A stretch of 64,000 bases of DNA from Carettochelys insculpta. Its lineage: Eukaryota; Chordata; Testudines; Carettochelyidae. Below, in pieces: positions 63,301 to 64,000 of this stretch. Location of the stretch: the NCBI RefSeq assembly GCF_033958435.1, contig NC_134161.1:3224001-3288000 (forward strand), written 5' to 3'. The notes beneath the pieces are model-generated. The model saw only the letters and a list, made by a program, of their open reading frames with translations, ran no database searches and was not told the origin of the DNA. The position numbers were made by a program, and so were the translations under genes. Positions within the stretch are counted from its first letter, which is position 1, and each line of letters starts with the position of its first letter.

Positions 63301-64000
63301 GGTGATTGTTTGTTTGTTTTTGTTAGTTCTGGAGCGGGGTATAAAATTGGCAATGGATGGAAAAGGCAGAATAATATCCACTGTTTTTATTTTTTTGTGC
63401 TGGTACTTGCTGGTTTTGAGTACTGGCCCCTCAGCAGCCCCAGCCACAGGATTGCCTGGTGGGTGGGGGTGCAGAGCTGGGTGAGTATTGGCTCCTATTT
63501 TTTTTGTTTTTGTTTTGAAGCGGTTTCATTATTGCTGCCCAGAAATATAAGTTGAGCTAAACAAAAGGGAGGATTTATAGCAGAACTAATGCTGTTTCTT
63601 TTTGATTGTTCCCCCAGAGAGCTCCGAGTGCAAAATAAATCTCTCAGCCACGCCCTCCTTTTTAGGAAATGAAGTCTGATTACATATGTTAACCCACTCA
63701 GAGGCATGTACAGTACCACACTATTTTAGCCGCATGTGCCATGTTACATGCGGCCGCCTTTCTCTGGGTTTGGCAACTAGGTAGTATTCTGTGGGTAGAA
63801 GCCATATAGGTTATGGGTGTGATTCCTGTGTGAAGAGGAGACAGGCTTGCATGGTTTGCTTCCTTTTGACGCTCTGAAGTTTATCGGAAGGGGGAATTTA
63901 ACCATTTTCTTCTCCCCTCTCTTCCAAAGGTCAGGATGTCTGAAAGGGGTGTAGGTATTCTAGACACCTTTGATAACACGCTAAGGGAAAGAAGAGAGAG

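Larger units (their letters stand above)
49682..64000 (+). other. Start of intron 1 (no exon recognised)
   Basis: The sequence after the donor at 49,682 runs to the window end with no recognisable exon. The first roughly 550 bases are still CpG-rich; beyond that it is AT-rich and broken by repeats: a MIR-like copy at 53.74 kb, a sauropsid repeat at 58.35 kb, a CR1 at 59.5 kb and a Harbinger-type element at 60.0 kb. An intron longer than 14.3 kb agrees with the very large first intron I recall for CADM1. Boundaries beyond the donor are inferred. Confidence 0.55.

Overview
This is a vertebrate nuclear genomic window, most likely from a turtle. The evidence is the repeat content: CR1 LINE fragments on both strands (about 9.96-12.28, 25.94-26.39 and 59.50-60.02 kb), old amniote SINE/MIR-like copies, a 5S-rRNA-headed SINE, and a dense set of Harbinger-type DNA transposons whose ends read close to TGTCTACAC. 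I recognise several of these from turtle genomes by memory, without a database search. A crocodilian or other sauropsid is the main alternative. There is no bacterial, viral, CRISPR or organellar content.

Layout. From 1 to about 48.9 kb I find no convincing exon; it reads as intergenic sequence with decayed transposons. At about 48.97-49.25 kb a G-rich minisatellite (period 42-43 bp) leads into a CpG island (about 49.25-50.25 kb). The only protein-coding sequence I can support is one first coding exon on the + strand, 49,570-49,681. It starts at an ATG in a good Kozak context, encodes a signal peptide, and ends in phase 1 at a GT donor. The peptide shape (MAS start, leucine core, an AAALVPRG end) and the splice position fit CADM1 (synaptic cell adhesion molecule 1, an immunoglobulin-family adhesion protein) as I recall it. 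The setting also fits, because CADM1 has a very long first intron and sits beside a gene-poor region. From 49,682 to the window end I read intron 1, again with no recognisable exon.

Mobile elements. Seven loci carry Harbinger-like sequence: 11.4, 17.0, 28.9, 32.9, 37.5-38.65, 40.5 and 60.0 kb. One is nested inside a CR1 copy, so its relative age can be read. The 37.5 kb locus keeps the N-terminal and C-terminal parts of a HARBI1-like transposase but lacks the catalytic middle. A separate element at 1.65-2.00 kb is a near-complete palindrome with arms of about 150 bp. A pogo/Tigger-like non-autonomous element lies at 25.16-25.78 kb.

Most open frames in this window are chance or come from repeats. 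I found no evidence of a new biological system. The most useful leads are the CADM1-type exon with its minisatellite-flanked promoter, the foldback element, the nested transposons and an unclassified repeat shared by 12.8 and 44.7 kb.
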